Part shown: positions 5,100-5,290 of the stretch, piece after piece
How the letters are laid out: each line of letters opens with the position of its first letter
How positions within the stretch are numbered: position 1 is the stretch's first letter
Assembly: GCA_030629475.1 (NCBI GenBank)
Contig: DAOVOU010000178.1
Coordinates: forward strand, 1-5,290
DNA: 5,290 bases
Direction of reading: 5' to 3'
Source of the DNA: Desulfobacterales bacterium
GTDB lineage: Bacteria; Desulfobacterota; Desulfobacteria; Desulfobacterales; C00003060
Program-made: the position numbers and the translations under genes
Notes under the pieces: generated by a model
Seen by the model: only the letters and a program-made list of their open reading frames with translations
What the model was told of the DNA's origin: nothing
The model's database searches: none

Positions 5100-5290
5100 A
5101 AATGACAATACTTCCTCCAGCTCGCAGATGCGCCCACTTTCCACCTGTATGATTCTGTTAAAATAATGCTGGCTGTACTGACGCATCCACCGGGGGATCG
5201 TTGAATTGTCAAAGGCCATGAACAAATCGAGCTTCTTACCCGGTTCAAGGTAGCCCTTCTCTTTCACCATTTTTCTCAATTTATTATCCA
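5070..5290 (-). CDS. C-terminal end of an unrecognised protein; partial, 5' end outside window
   Basis: The frame is open from the right edge to TAG at 5070-5072, giving 72 complete codons plus part of another. No start needs to be assumed inside the window, and a TTG at 5277-5279 is unlikely to be the true start. The visible part is basic and soluble: KLRKMVKEKGYLEPGKKLDL, then AFDNSTIPRWMRQYSQHYFN, then a short acidic helix ending CELEEVLSFV. I do not recognise the family. There are no transmembrane segments and no metal-binding cluster (one Cys). Coding seems real because composition and residue use look natural over the first roughly 63 residues. The final nine residues (VPLGTSESR) are encoded by the 20-bp tandem repeat, which suggests a repeat insertion changed the C-terminus. 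Confidence 0.55.
   Translation of the reverse strand, partial: DNKLRKMVKEKGYLEPGKKLDLFMAFDNSTIPRWMRQYSQHYFNRIIQVESGRICELEEVLSFVPLGTSESR

Overview
The window looks like part of the chromosome of an anaerobic, respiratory bacterium, most likely a Desulfobacterota-type (deltaproteobacterial) lineage. That placement is an inference from three things: a secreted multiheme c-type cytochrome, a radical SAM/SPASM protein, and intergenic spacers rich in inverted repeats of a kind common in such genomes. The code appears standard: TGA ends the small gene at 3292-3294, and the genes use TGG for Trp.

Layout. (1) Positions 1-911, minus strand, hold the N-terminal 303 codons of a periplasmic or extracellular multiheme cytochrome c. 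It has a signal anchor or signal peptide and eight CXXCH motifs, and it runs off the left edge. Its reading frame is interrupted once, by an in-frame TGA at 681-683 (codon 77). The frame stays open and keeps seven further heme motifs after it. A compact hairpin with a G-first apical loop starts 11 nt past the TGA, with its loop 17 nt past it, which fits the geometry of a bacterial SECIS element. The leading reading is a selenocysteine-containing multiheme cytochrome. The alternatives are a single nonsense mutation or a sequencing error. (2) Positions 912-1519 are a divergent intergenic region with a possible minus-strand promoter and a nested inverted repeat of about 290 bp. (3) Positions 1520-2572, plus strand, encode a radical SAM protein with a SPASM-like C-terminal cysteine set, followed by a hairpin plus T8 terminator. 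(4) Positions 2613-3138 are a non-coding spacer with a second nested inverted-repeat element (2744-3014). (5) Positions 3139-4748, plus strand, are a two-gene translationally coupled unit: a 51-residue single-pass membrane protein overlapping by one base a 484-residue transporter of the YeiH / putative sulfate exporter family (UPF0324). (6) Positions 4749-5069 are a spacer dense in repeats, including a 44-bp block that can form two mutually exclusive perfect 13-bp hairpins. (7) Positions 5070-5290, minus strand, hold the C-terminal end of an unrecognised protein whose last codons lie in a 20-bp tandem repeat.

The genes do not form one obvious pathway. The cytochrome points to extracytoplasmic electron transfer. 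The YeiH-type unit points to membrane transport of a small, possibly sulfur-containing, anion. The radical SAM protein stands alone and its substrate cannot be read from context. The strongest candidates for something undescribed are the recoded cytochrome and the bistable hairpin downstream of the transporter.
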